DNA from: Bacteroidales bacterium UBA5197
GTDB taxonomy: Bacteria; Bacteroidota; Bacteroidia; Bacteroidales; Lentimicrobiaceae
Length of the DNA stretch: 64,000 bases
Assembly: GCA_002412885.1 (NCBI GenBank)
Contig: DHVX01000071.1
Location: forward strand, 1 to 64,000
Direction of reading: 5' to 3'
Part shown: in pieces, positions 53,706 through 62,360 of the stretch
Layout of the letters: each line of letters starts with the position of its first letter
Numbering within the stretch: position 1 is the first letter of the stretch
Program-made: the position numbers and the translations under genes
Notes under the pieces: generated by a model
What the model was told of the DNA's origin: nothing
Seen by the model: only the letters and a program-made list of their open reading frames with translations
Databases searched by the model: none

Positions 53706-55931
53706 TTATTGGTTTATATTCAATATGAGCTCTGACAAAACTAACTCGTAAAAGCGTGCAACCTCGTCTAATGATTGTAGTGCACCTGTATAGTTGTTCG
53801 ACGCTAAATTGGCAAAATATGCTACCCGATTCAATTCGCCTCTTACCAAACTGCGTTCTATGCTCCATATCTCCTTGGAGTAGTAGGGTGATTGGAAATT
53901 TGGAACAACAACTATATCATATATATATGCAAATGTTTTTGCTGGATGTTTACGTAGCAAACGTCCTCGTCTTTGAATAAATTGACGAGGATTCCCTGAA
54001 CTTGAAGCAAAAATACCATACTCAGCCCGCGGTACATCAACTCCTTCATCTAAGCATTTCATTGCGAACAATACATTGATTTGCCCATTTTCAAACCCCT
54101 GCAATATGGTTTTTCTCTCAGTTTTACTATTTTTACCTGTATAAGTATTGCATGTTATACTTGGATAAATTGCTTTAGTTTTATCAAGCATTTTTTTTAT
54201 AATTGTTTCTTCATATAGATCATTTTCATAGTCAATATCAGAACTTGAATATAAAACTGCCTCGTCTTTGTCATACATTTTTTTCCCTTCAGGAACGTAA
54301 ACAAAACAATATCTTAAATTATCCTCCCCTATTTCAGAAATTATCTCCTCGAAAATTCGCATTTTGTCGTCGGCTTTATGTAAAATACGCTTACGAAGCA
54401 TCAACAATTTTTTTGCTTTTTGACCATCTTTGAATTGTTTAGTAACATTGTCAAATAATCGAAAGAGTTGTTCCGTGATCTCTGCATATTCTTGCATTTC
54501 ATCATCATTCAGATAAGCAATTTTTGGATAATAGCAATAGTTCATTAGTCGCTCCTCGTCAATTGCTCTGCTCATAGGGAAATTATAAATATAAGGTGGC
54601 TTATCATTAAAAAAGCCTTCCAGCTCTGCTGTCCCTTCTTCATCATAAATTCTATTTGGTGTTGCAGACAAACCAATCCTTCTTGTAAGATGTAGTCTTC
54701 TAAAAACGGAACGGACTAATTCAGAACCGATATTGTGTGCTTCATCTGCTATCAGAATCATGTTTTCAGGTAATCGAGGGAACACTTGTTGAAAATCTTT
54801 ATTAGTGAAAGATTGATAAGTAGAAACAATAACAAAACTAACTTTTTTACCTCTACTAACCTTGTCCTCCAATTTTACAAGTTGTTGTCGCCATTTCAAA
54901 TTTTCGGAAAAAACGGTGACTACATTCTTAAAATCAAATTGTGCTATTTCATCAATCCATTGCTCGACTAAAGCAATTGTAGGGACTAAAATTAAAAGTT
55001 GATATAATCCATCCGTCTGACATTCATTTAATGCACAATTTAGCGAAGTTATTGTTTTACCAGTACCTGTTGCCATAGCAAAAATTCCACATTTCCCATT
55101 TTTTACCCATGCTTCATAAGCTTCAACTTGATATGGTCTAACTCCGTCCCGATACTTGAAAGGGAAATGTGGTTTACTTATTGTCGCAATTATTGTCGCT
55201 TGTTTTTTATCTCTATTCACTAGTTTCTTTATAATCTCCTTTTCTTGCAACAATAGTTCGTTCACATCAACATTTGGATAGGTTGTAAGTATCTCTTTGC
55301 AAAATTTCTTTGCAGGAAAAACATACACACTATTATTTTGACCATTCCAGATTTCTAAAAAATCCTGTTCGCTTATTTCAATTCGTTCACGGCTATCCTC
55401 ACTTTTCCAAGAACATGAGCATTCAATTGTTTCAATATTCTTAACCAAAGCTGCAGCGGTTAAATTCATAGAACCAGTAAAGGCTACTTTATCACCATTT
55501 GTGTCTGTAAAAATACCAAATTTTTCGTGTGCCAATCCTCCGTCCTTGGGTATAACAATTTTTATTTCAATTCGTTCTTGTTGAATTAGATATGAGATGC
55601 ATTTGAAAAAATGTTCATCCCTTTTTGATAAGGTTGCTTTTAGAGTATAAAAAGATTGAAGAATATATTCTTCAAAATTAATCTGTTGGTCATTTAATAA
55701 TAGGATGTAATCGTCTTCGGTGAGATATTGATTTATGTATAATCGCATTTTACCTCCATTTATAATAAAACTAGCAAAACCTACTGATAGAACATTAATT
55801 GAGGCTGTACTAAAATAACCTAGACCAATGTCAAGAATAACACTGTTTGACAATGCCATCTCACAAAAATCAAAAGGCAAATATTTTCTGCCTGTCGAAT
55901 ATCTATATTTAAAATCATTGTCTTTTAACAT
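53706..55931 (-). CDS. PLD-nuclease / DEAH-box helicase, likely PT-dependent restriction enzyme
   Basis: Start at 55931 (MLKDNDFKYRYSTGRK), one nt after the upstream stop, giving 741 residues. An N-terminal phospholipase-D-like nuclease carries HEKFGIFTD (H135, K137) and GSMN (about 153), one HKD motif. A superfamily-2 helicase follows: Walker A ATGTGKT (287-293), DEAH (396-399), SATPNR (about 423) and a C-terminal QRRGRLLR (about 680). This resembles the protein family NCBI names DNA phosphorothioation system restriction enzyme. It probably translocates on DNA and cuts DNA lacking the modification. A dimer is needed for a full PLD active site. Confidence 0.8.
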   Translation of the reverse strand: MLKDNDFKYRYSTGRKYLPFDFCEMALSNSVILDIGLGYFSTASINVLSVGFASFIINGGKMRLYINQYLTEDDYILLLNDQQINFEEYILQSFYTLKATLSKRDEHFFKCISYLIQQERIEIKIVIPKDGGLAHEKFGIFTDTNGDKVAFTGSMNLTAAALVKNIETIECSCSWKSEDSRERIEISEQDFLEIWNGQNNSVYVFPAKKFCKEILTTYPNVDVNELLLQEKEIIKKLVNRDKKQATIIATISKPHFPFKYRDGVRPYQVEAYEAWVKNGKCGIFAMATGTGKTITSLNCALNECQTDGLYQLLILVPTIALVEQWIDEIAQFDFKNVVTVFSENLKWRQQLVKLEDKVSRGKKVSFVIVSTYQSFTNKDFQQVFPRLPENMILIADEAHNIGSELVRSVFRRLHLTRRIGLSATPNRIYDEEGTAELEGFFNDKPPYIYNFPMSRAIDEERLMNYCYYPKIAYLNDDEMQEYAEITEQLFRLFDNVTKQFKDGQKAKKLLMLRKRILHKADDKMRIFEEIISEIGEDNLRYCFVYVPEGKKMYDKDEAVLYSSSDIDYENDLYEETIIKKMLDKTKAIYPSITCNTYTGKNSKTERKTILQGFENGQINVLFAMKCLDEGVDVPRAEYGIFASSSGNPRQFIQRRGRLLRKHPAKTFAYIYDIVVVPNFQSPYYSKEIWSIERSLVRGELNRVAYFANLASNNYTGALQSLDEVARFYELVLSELILNINQ

Positions 55932-55932
55932 A

Positions 55933-58209
55933 TTACAACATTTTAGTAAGCTCAATGTATTTCTTACGCTGGTGATCACTTAACCTATCATTCAAAAAGT
56001 CGTCCTTGACATTACAGTACCAAATATATAGATTATTCTCTTGATTTCTTGCAGAGGGAGCAGTACCATTTCTCAACAAGAAGAGTTTCATTTTATTAAA
56101 ATTCAAATCCCATTCATACTCATCTTTGTCTATTTCATACTCAAAATATTGATTTTGGACCCTTTCAACTTCTTCTCGTTGGCTTTCGGAAATTTTTTGT
56201 TTGTTATTTACAATTCTGTACCACCAGCGGTAAAGTGACTCCTCTTCCTTTTCTTCAGCAGAAGAAAAGGGGTAATGCTCGTTCTCAATTATAAATTTTT
56301 CAAATTCAATTAATCTCTGCTCAAATGTTTTTCTTTTGTCCCCTTGTGCTTCACTTGTTTTGTATTCAGGGGTATATTCTTTACACTCTAATCCAAACAA
56401 GTTCTTGCCGTAATAAGAAAACCTTTTTTGAGTATCATTTTGCATGGTCGTCCTGATACTAGCAATGTTAGTTTTTGGAAAATGCTCTAAAATATAATTT
56501 GTAATATCGCTGGTATTTTGGGGTGTTTTATTTTTCAATAAAAATTCAACAATTGCATCTCTTATTGTACCTGTCCTAACATGTTTCCACTCTTTTAAAG
56601 TATAAATACTACTTCTGTTTCGAAATGAGATTGAATCATGTTTCTGCAACCAAGGGCGAATTTGAGCAGCTTCGGTAAATTTATGAGAAGGCCAAATCTT
56701 CTTAAACTCCATGAATATTTCTTCAAGGTGCATCGGATCGCCATTTTGCTTTAATATTTTATAAACGACATCCTTAGGGTCTAGCCCTTTATTAGCTGGA
56801 ATTTTTATTAGTCCATCAACACTATCAGAATATAAGCCAAATTCTTGAAGTAAAATTTCTCTAATAATGCTTCCTATCATCTCTATTTGACTAAAATCAA
56901 ATTTTTTCCAGCTTTGTGAATTAGCTACAAAATCCTCAACATCTAAAAGATAATCGGTTATATTTTCTGCAAAAATATTATGAAACTCTACTTCCAATTT
57001 TTCAAAATCAAAAATTTCAGCGTACTTTTTTCTAATTAAAAAAGTAGACTTCCAGTATTTATCTCTCTTTCTCTTGTTAAAGCCTCCAATGGTTATAAAT
57101 TCTTCTTTAAAAATGTAGCCAATTATTTGAAATACAAACTCAAGTGAAAAATTGCAATTCTCTTTTACAAGTATTTGCTCTACTTCAAAGGAGACTTGAT
57201 TAACAATATTTTTTTCTTGTATGAGTTTAACAACATACGTCCAATCTTTCTTATTGTGTAATAATTCAAAATACTTGTTTGAATCAGAATTGTCTTTGTG
57301 ACTAACTAAAACTTCTGCTATTTCGAATGTTCTGCGAAAGACACCATTACGGATTTGGCGTACTCTTTCCCGTGTTAAATTATATTTTTTAGCGACTTCC
57401 TCTAAAGTCTTATACTGATAATCTTTGAAAATTGGCAATGTGTCAATAAGAACTTTGATTCCATAATTTGTGCTTGAGATGAGCTGATGTTCTAAAATCC
57501 AAAACATGGGTAAATGATTGTTCGCACTATAAAAACCATAAACAAAATCATTTAAGATGATTTCACCATTTTGAAGTATTAATTTCAATATTGAGACCTC
57601 TTCTTCAGAAGCATTAACTAAAAAGATAAGTTCATCTTTCAATTTGTCTTTTAACTTAATAACCTCTTCAGCACTTTTTCCTCCAATTCCTTCTATTTCA
57701 AGTAAATTACGGTTATCAGTAAATAAATAATTTATTAAGAAACTCTCATAACCTATTGCTTTTAGTCTATTTTTTGTACGAACAGAATAATTAATAATAT
57801 TTTGCTCAAACTTTTTTTTGAGAATTATTTTTTGTGTTTGTGTCAGATAAGAAAAAATATCCCCGCTTGCAATAAGTTTATTGTTGACTGCACTAAGTAT
57901 ATCAGTCTTTATTAAATTTTCAATTTCGTTTTGTTTTTGAGTAAGGGTTTCAACTTCATTAAATTCATTGGTGTTAGAAGAGTGTTCTAATAGTTGTTTA
58001 TACTCTATACATATTTCCTCCAATTCCAAACAAGTTCCTTTGCCTAAATTCCTAATATTTAAAAATGATTGTCCCGTTTCATAATATACTACTACATCAT
58101 AAAGAGAATATAAATCAGCATTAAAGCAACAATTTCTTGCACGGACAGATATTTTGCCGTCAATTAATAAATCATTGATCGAAATATTCTTTAATTCAGT
58201 CTTCAACAT
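55933..58209 (-). CDS. Multi-domain DNA-binding protein: alpha-CTD-like, sigma-4-like, HARE-HTH-like, HA-like
   Basis: A 758-residue protein without recognisable catalytic site. Residues 8-72 closely resemble the RNA polymerase alpha-subunit C-terminal domain (SVRARNC ... SFLNIRNLGKG ... ELEEI). A second helix-hairpin-helix is at about 145-190 (EIEGIGGKSAEEV). Residues 266-296 (TLEEVAKKYNLTRERVRQIR) are a sigma-70 region-4-type HTH. About 478-540 (DVVYKILKQNGDPMHLEEIF) fits HARE-HTH, about 545-607 a second winged helix, and 622-758 a helicase-associated-type domain with paired Trp/Tyr. It lies between dndE and the helicase, overlapping dndE by 7 nt. Candidate for target recognition or regulation in place of DndB. 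Domain assignment is by eye. Confidence 0.7.
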   Translation of the reverse strand: MLKTELKNISINDLLIDGKISVRARNCCFNADLYSLYDVVVYYETGQSFLNIRNLGKGTCLELEEICIEYKQLLEHSSNTNEFNEVETLTQKQNEIENLIKTDILSAVNNKLIASGDIFSYLTQTQKIILKKKFEQNIINYSVRTKNRLKAIGYESFLINYLFTDNRNLLEIEGIGGKSAEEVIKLKDKLKDELIFLVNASEEEVSILKLILQNGEIILNDFVYGFYSANNHLPMFWILEHQLISSTNYGIKVLIDTLPIFKDYQYKTLEEVAKKYNLTRERVRQIRNGVFRRTFEIAEVLVSHKDNSDSNKYFELLHNKKDWTYVVKLIQEKNIVNQVSFEVEQILVKENCNFSLEFVFQIIGYIFKEEFITIGGFNKRKRDKYWKSTFLIRKKYAEIFDFEKLEVEFHNIFAENITDYLLDVEDFVANSQSWKKFDFSQIEMIGSIIREILLQEFGLYSDSVDGLIKIPANKGLDPKDVVYKILKQNGDPMHLEEIFMEFKKIWPSHKFTEAAQIRPWLQKHDSISFRNRSSIYTLKEWKHVRTGTIRDAIVEFLLKNKTPQNTSDITNYILEHFPKTNIASIRTTMQNDTQKRFSYYGKNLFGLECKEYTPEYKTSEAQGDKRKTFEQRLIEFEKFIIENEHYPFSSAEEKEEESLYRWWYRIVNNKQKISESQREEVERVQNQYFEYEIDKDEYEWDLNFNKMKLFLLRNGTAPSARNQENNLYIWYCNVKDDFLNDRLSDHQRKKYIELTKML

Positions 58210-58598
58210 ATCTCCTTTAATCCATTTTGAATTCTGTCAAACAAGTAATCATACCCAACCAAATTCGGATTATCCGATACATCATGGTGAATTAACTCTA
58301 GACCATGGTCAAGGTGCATCTTAAAGTAACGTGGTAAATCTCTATCATTGCTACTTATTTGGTAATTTGTACAAATTAGCGCTTCATAAATAGAATAATA
58401 ATTGCCAAACAGAACATGTTTGCTGTATTCCTTGCCACCTGAATCTTTTACATCAAGAGGGGAAAACTTTTCGCCAGACTTTAAGGAATAGGCAATAGCA
58501 ATTCTGGCAATGATGTTTTCTGCACCCAAATTAAATTTGCGTGTCAGTTCCGCAACAATTTCACGGTTTTTTAAACTTGTCTTTATTTGTGAAAACAT
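58203..58598 (-). CDS. dndE: DNA phosphorothioation protein DndE
   Basis: A 131-residue basic protein with the DndE pattern: KNREIVAELTRKFNLGAENIIARIAIAYSL at the N-terminus, EYSKHVLFGNYYSIYEALI in the middle and RYFKMHLDHGLELI near the end. DndE is the small DNA-binding/nicked-DNA-associated subunit of the DndCDE modification complex. Position and size fit: 3 nt after dndD and overlapping the next gene by 7 nt. Confidence 0.85.
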   Translation of the reverse strand: MFSQIKTSLKNREIVAELTRKFNLGAENIIARIAIAYSLKSGEKFSPLDVKDSGGKEYSKHVLFGNYYSIYEALICTNYQISSNDRDLPRYFKMHLDHGLELIHHDVSDNPNLVGYDYLFDRIQNGLKEIC

Positions 58599-58601
58599 AT
58601 T

Positions 58602-60716
58602 CTATTCATTCATTAAATTGTTGACATCGATTTGTTCAATAAATGAACAAGAGTTTTCATTTTTAAGCAGATAGACAGAATTTATGTAGGGCTTCATCGT
58701 TTCCAGCTCATTTTTTGTCAATTCTTTATAAAGCAATGGAAATAAAATGACCTGTTTTGAAATAGTGGGATAAAACTCAGTTATAATTTTGTTTGCGTGG
58801 CTTTTGTCGAATTTCTGTAAAGGACTGTCAATAAAGACAGGAAACTGAATGCCAGATTCTTCAACAAGAGCTTTGAGTAAAGCGGTTGCATAAAGCTGCT
58901 GTTCACCTTTCGATAAAGATTCCTTCTTTATTAAGACTTTATCGTTGGAAAAAAGGTTAATATCAATAACATCTTCGACAATTACAATATCAACATCACC
59001 AATAAAATCAGTTTTATGCATTAGGTTATTCATTGTGGTTTTTATTCGTCCTTCTAGAGCTGACTTTTTTTTATTTTTCAATGCTACAAGAAATGTTAAG
59101 AGCTCTTTAATAAGTTGCTCAGCCACCTTGTCTTTTTTACTATCGCTGTCATCAACACTAACTTTCTTACTTAATTCTGATATTTGGCGGCTCAAAACTT
59201 CCAATTCCCTAATTTGAGCACCTCTATTTTCGTGTGTTTGACGAATTTTAAGTTCTAATTCTGCAATTTTTCGCTCATTATCATTCTTTTGCCTTCTTAT
59301 TTTTTTAATTATATTGTCGTTTTCTTTAAAATGCATGTTGGAGATATTCCGAGCGGTACGTTCAACAACTAGTTTGTTTTTCCGATAATCGTCAGCTAAG
59401 TGTTCAAATTCGACTCGATATGTTGTTGTTAAATTCGAATAAATAGAAATAAATTCATCAAAATCCTCTTTACTAACACTCAATAAAGGCTTTTCGTCAG
59501 TGCTATCGTTATATTTTGCAACTATATTATTAAAAGCGGTCATTAATTTTTTTTGAATGTTTTCTGATAGTGCAACATTTTTATATGTTTCTTGCATTTC
59601 GTTGGCAATATCTATTAGCAAGGAATTCTGGCTTGAAACATTGTTTTTAATTTGTAGAATATTTATGTCTCGTTCGACTTGCGTCTTAGTTTGCTGAAAT
59701 AGCTTACCCGATATAGCGAAAGGGGCAAATTCAAGAAACAATTTTAGTTTATTTTTGTAGTCAGCATCTTTCTGTCGAGTGTTTTGCAAGAGTGATTCCA
59801 GCCGATTCAGCTCTTCCATTGTTACTCCACTGCCTTCGCGCAAAAGTTGCATTTGAAGATTTTCATCTTCCTTTCTTAACAAAAACAGTTGGCTGTCAAG
59901 GTGAGTCGTTTGTTGCCCTTGTTTTTCAAGAATCTCATTTAATATTTCTTGTTTTGAAATCAGATTATCTAACTTATTACGACTATCAACATCATCAGAT
60001 TTTCGGCGGAAACGTAATCTCAAATTTTCAAGATTTCTCTTTAAATCCTCATATTTTTTTACACCTAGAACTTCGTTGTAGGCAGAACATAGTTTGCGTT
60101 TATCTTCAATAGTATTAGTTTCAGCTAGAGAGACAATTTTCTCAGAATCAAAGAAGAAAAAACGCGCAATATCCTTATTTAGAATGAAATCATTAATAAA
60201 GATTTCGTTCCCTATTTCTTTAGTAAGTTCGTTAGGCATACCATCAATCAAAATTTCAACAATTTCTTCGTCTAAAAGAATATCGTAAAAACGAGTAATT
60301 TTTAATGAATAACATGGTATTGAGGGTATGAGTACTTCAGTAAATTCTAAGGAAACTGAGTACCTCGACCACTCTTTTATATATTCACTATCAGAAGTAT
60401 AACCCTCCTTTTTTATTCGAGTAAGCTTATTTTGTGAAACTTCGGAATGCAATTTTTGTTTGCTAACCTCATTTAAATTATTTATAAGAGTATTGTAGTA
60501 CTCACCTTTTGCCATTTCCTTGTTAAATGTCTGATCAATATCAGCCATTAACCTACCATATAAACACCAAAGTAATGAATGCAAAAAAGTAGTTTTGCCA
60601 AAGCCATTTTCACCTGAGATAATGTATAAATTTTTGTTATTCCCATTTTGAAAAACAATTCTATTCAAGCCTCGGTAGAGACGGTAGTTATTAAGCTCTA
60701 TGCTTTTTATTAACAT
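58602..60716 (-). CDS. dndD: DNA phosphorothioation ATPase DndD
   Basis: A 704-residue SMC/Rad50-like ATPase: Walker A GENGFGKTT (35-43), two coiled-coil arms (about 215-300 and 430-540) without a CxxC hook, signature LSKGEQQLYATALLKAL (about 607) and Walker B FPVFIDSPLQKFD (about 632). DndD supplies ATP-driven DNA remodelling for backbone sulfur insertion, in complex with DndC and DndE. Its ATG overlaps the end of dndC by 7 nt, which implies translational coupling. Confidence 0.88.
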   Translation of the reverse strand: MLIKSIELNNYRLYRGLNRIVFQNGNNKNLYIISGENGFGKTTFLHSLLWCLYGRLMADIDQTFNKEMAKGEYYNTLINNLNEVSKQKLHSEVSQNKLTRIKKEGYTSDSEYIKEWSRYSVSLEFTEVLIPSIPCYSLKITRFYDILLDEEIVEILIDGMPNELTKEIGNEIFINDFILNKDIARFFFFDSEKIVSLAETNTIEDKRKLCSAYNEVLGVKKYEDLKRNLENLRLRFRRKSDDVDSRNKLDNLISKQEILNEILEKQGQQTTHLDSQLFLLRKEDENLQMQLLREGSGVTMEELNRLESLLQNTRQKDADYKNKLKLFLEFAPFAISGKLFQQTKTQVERDINILQIKNNVSSQNSLLIDIANEMQETYKNVALSENIQKKLMTAFNNIVAKYNDSTDEKPLLSVSKEDFDEFISIYSNLTTTYRVEFEHLADDYRKNKLVVERTARNISNMHFKENDNIIKKIRRQKNDNERKIAELELKIRQTHENRGAQIRELEVLSRQISELSKKVSVDDSDSKKDKVAEQLIKELLTFLVALKNKKKSALEGRIKTTMNNLMHKTDFIGDVDIVIVEDVIDINLFSNDKVLIKKESLSKGEQQLYATALLKALVEESGIQFPVFIDSPLQKFDKSHANKIITEFYPTISKQVILFPLLYKELTKNELETMKPYINSVYLLKNENSCSFIEQIDVNNLMNE

Positions 60717-62059
60717 ATTTCCACCTCCTTTATATATCTATCTAATCTTGCATCAAGATCAGTTTGTAAACCGTATTTTTTCATAAGCAAAATTTTGCTT
60801 TTTTGTAATGCTAGTAATTCCTGAATTAGTAGATAATGAGATGGATTGTTACATGATTGCTCTAGCAACAGCCGTTCCTGCAATCCAATATTATCATTAG
60901 GTAAATCATATCCATAAACATCATTATAAATATCATTGACGGTAGTCGAGAAATTGCCATCTCTATACCACATGACCTGAATGGCAATTAATTCTTGACT
61001 AGTAATCAAGTTGATGCTTGAACGAAATTGTTGTGTGTCTTTTTGAATGGTCAGTAACTCACGTAAAAGTTGCACACGATAATTTATAGTATAGTTCCCC
61101 ATTTTATGCCCAGTCTCATCAACTGCTAATTGCCCATTACGTCTAGTTTCATTACGATACTCTGAAACATTACGATCCGCGACCAGTCTGTTGCGAAAAT
61201 CTAATAATGGCTTCATCCAGTTTACCCCGTTTTTTACTAAAGCGTTCATTGACTTGTCTTCCTTTACAACGGTACAAGTCCAACAACCGAAACGACTTTG
61301 ACCACAAGAAGGGTGTGAATCGGTGGTTACAACTGTAGGACATTCGTAATCGTCTGCTGATGCATCTAAGTAAATTTTAAAAAGTATCTGATTATCGAAG
61401 CCCCATGGTGACGGAATAGCATTAATTATCCACCAAACCTCTTCTAGCATCATTTCTTTGATTGGTGCATAAGTAAAAGTATTTGGGTTTAACGGGTGTT
61501 TGGAAAGTCGATGCCCTTTAATGTCATGCTTTTTGATTGACTTTGCCCGCTGTTGACTTTCAGAAATTCTAGTCCCAATAAGAATTATCGCTTCACCATT
61601 CTCCGCAACTTTATTTGTTATAAAAGTTGAAGTAGGTTTTATTTTCATTTTTTCAGTACAGTATCGAAAAGAATTATTTGGCACGGGATATCCCTTCCCT
61701 ATTACACAACTCCAAAAGGTGTCTTCTATTTGAGGTGTTGTTGTTATAACCTTAATTGGCAATTTCTGCTCTGTTGCGGCTTTCCCAATGTATTGCAATA
61801 CATTACTTACATATTCTTCTATAACAGGATTTTCTACCATAGTATCATTGCAAACGACATATATATGTCGTAAGAGATTTGGAGTGGGGCTTGTTTCTCT
61901 TATTCTAATTAATGCATGCCACACTAGAGTAAGCATAACGGTGGAATCTTTCCCTCCACTAAAACCAATTATCCAGGGGCGATTAAAACGGTCGTCTTCC
62001 AAATATTGATCTATTAATTCATCAATTATATTTGATATTCTGACAGGTAGTTGCTTCAT
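60710..62059 (-). CDS. dndC: DNA phosphorothioation sulfurtransferase DndC
   Basis: A 449-residue PAPS-reductase-like protein. SGGKDST (34-40) is the ATP-pyrophosphatase loop; the Fe-S cluster ligands are expected at C134 (FRYCTEKMK), C252, C259 and C262 (SCGQSRFGCWTCT). DndC activates the DNA backbone with ATP and passes sulfur from a cysteine desulfurase (DndA or a housekeeping IscS), so that the non-bridging oxygen is replaced. First gene of the operon with promoter at 62092-62099; dndA and dndB are absent nearby. Confidence 0.93.
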   Translation of the reverse strand: MKQLPVRISNIIDELIDQYLEDDRFNRPWIIGFSGGKDSTVMLTLVWHALIRIRETSPTPNLLRHIYVVCNDTMVENPVIEEYVSNVLQYIGKAATEQKLPIKVITTTPQIEDTFWSCVIGKGYPVPNNSFRYCTEKMKIKPTSTFITNKVAENGEAIILIGTRISESQQRAKSIKKHDIKGHRLSKHPLNPNTFTYAPIKEMMLEEVWWIINAIPSPWGFDNQILFKIYLDASADDYECPTVVTTDSHPSCGQSRFGCWTCTVVKEDKSMNALVKNGVNWMKPLLDFRNRLVADRNVSEYRNETRRNGQLAVDETGHKMGNYTINYRVQLLRELLTIQKDTQQFRSSINLITSQELIAIQVMWYRDGNFSTTVNDIYNDVYGYDLPNDNIGLQERLLLEQSCNNPSHYLLIQELLALQKSKILLMKKYGLQTDLDARLDRYIKEVEIC

Positions 62060-62091
62060 TCTATTAAGATTGATCTATTTTTCATTTTGTA

Positions 62092-62099
62092 CAAAAATA
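62092..62099 (-). promoter_or_regulatory. Dnd operon promoter element (TATTTTTG)
   Basis: Minus-strand TATTTTTG, 32 nt before the dndC ATG, fits TAnnTTTG. The -33 region is weak, so regulation may need an activator. Confidence 0.5.
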
Positions 62100-62271
62100 G
62101 GGAATTTCTATAACTTTATATTAGAAAGCTAAAAAATGGACTATTTAGTTTTCAGCTTTAGTTTGGAATTAAATTAGCTATCCAAATTTAACACGAAGGC
62201 TAGTTGCCCCAAGAGAGGCGTTGTATTGAGCTGCGATGCATTAAGCTTGTCGAAATGTCGAAATGCGTAGC

Positions 62272-62342
62272 ATTGAGCCTGTCGAAATGTAGTTCAATTC
62301 TGAAGCTACGGGGCTGGGTCTTCCAGACCGCTCAGAGTCCTA
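62272..62342. repeat. Dispersed repeat (about 70 bp), copy 2
   Basis: Same element as 30842-30909 (ATTGAGCCTGTCGAAAT ... GACCGCTCAGAGTCC). It lies in the gap between dndC and the Ntn-hydrolase gene (62060-62360), which otherwise holds further partial CTTGTCGAAATG motifs and no gene. Confidence 0.7.
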
Positions 62343-62360
62343 CATATTACACACAGTATT

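Noticed and set aside
53695..53868. Longer form of the 71-residue Dnd-operon protein
   Set aside because: The extra 58 codons lie in another frame of the helicase gene; the ATG at 53694 follows the helicase stop closely.
50841..62059. BREX, DISARM or Wadjet system
   Set aside because: DndC's Cys cluster and PP-loop, DndE, and the absence of PglX/BrxC, DrmA/DrmB or JetA-D patterns point to a phosphorothioation system.
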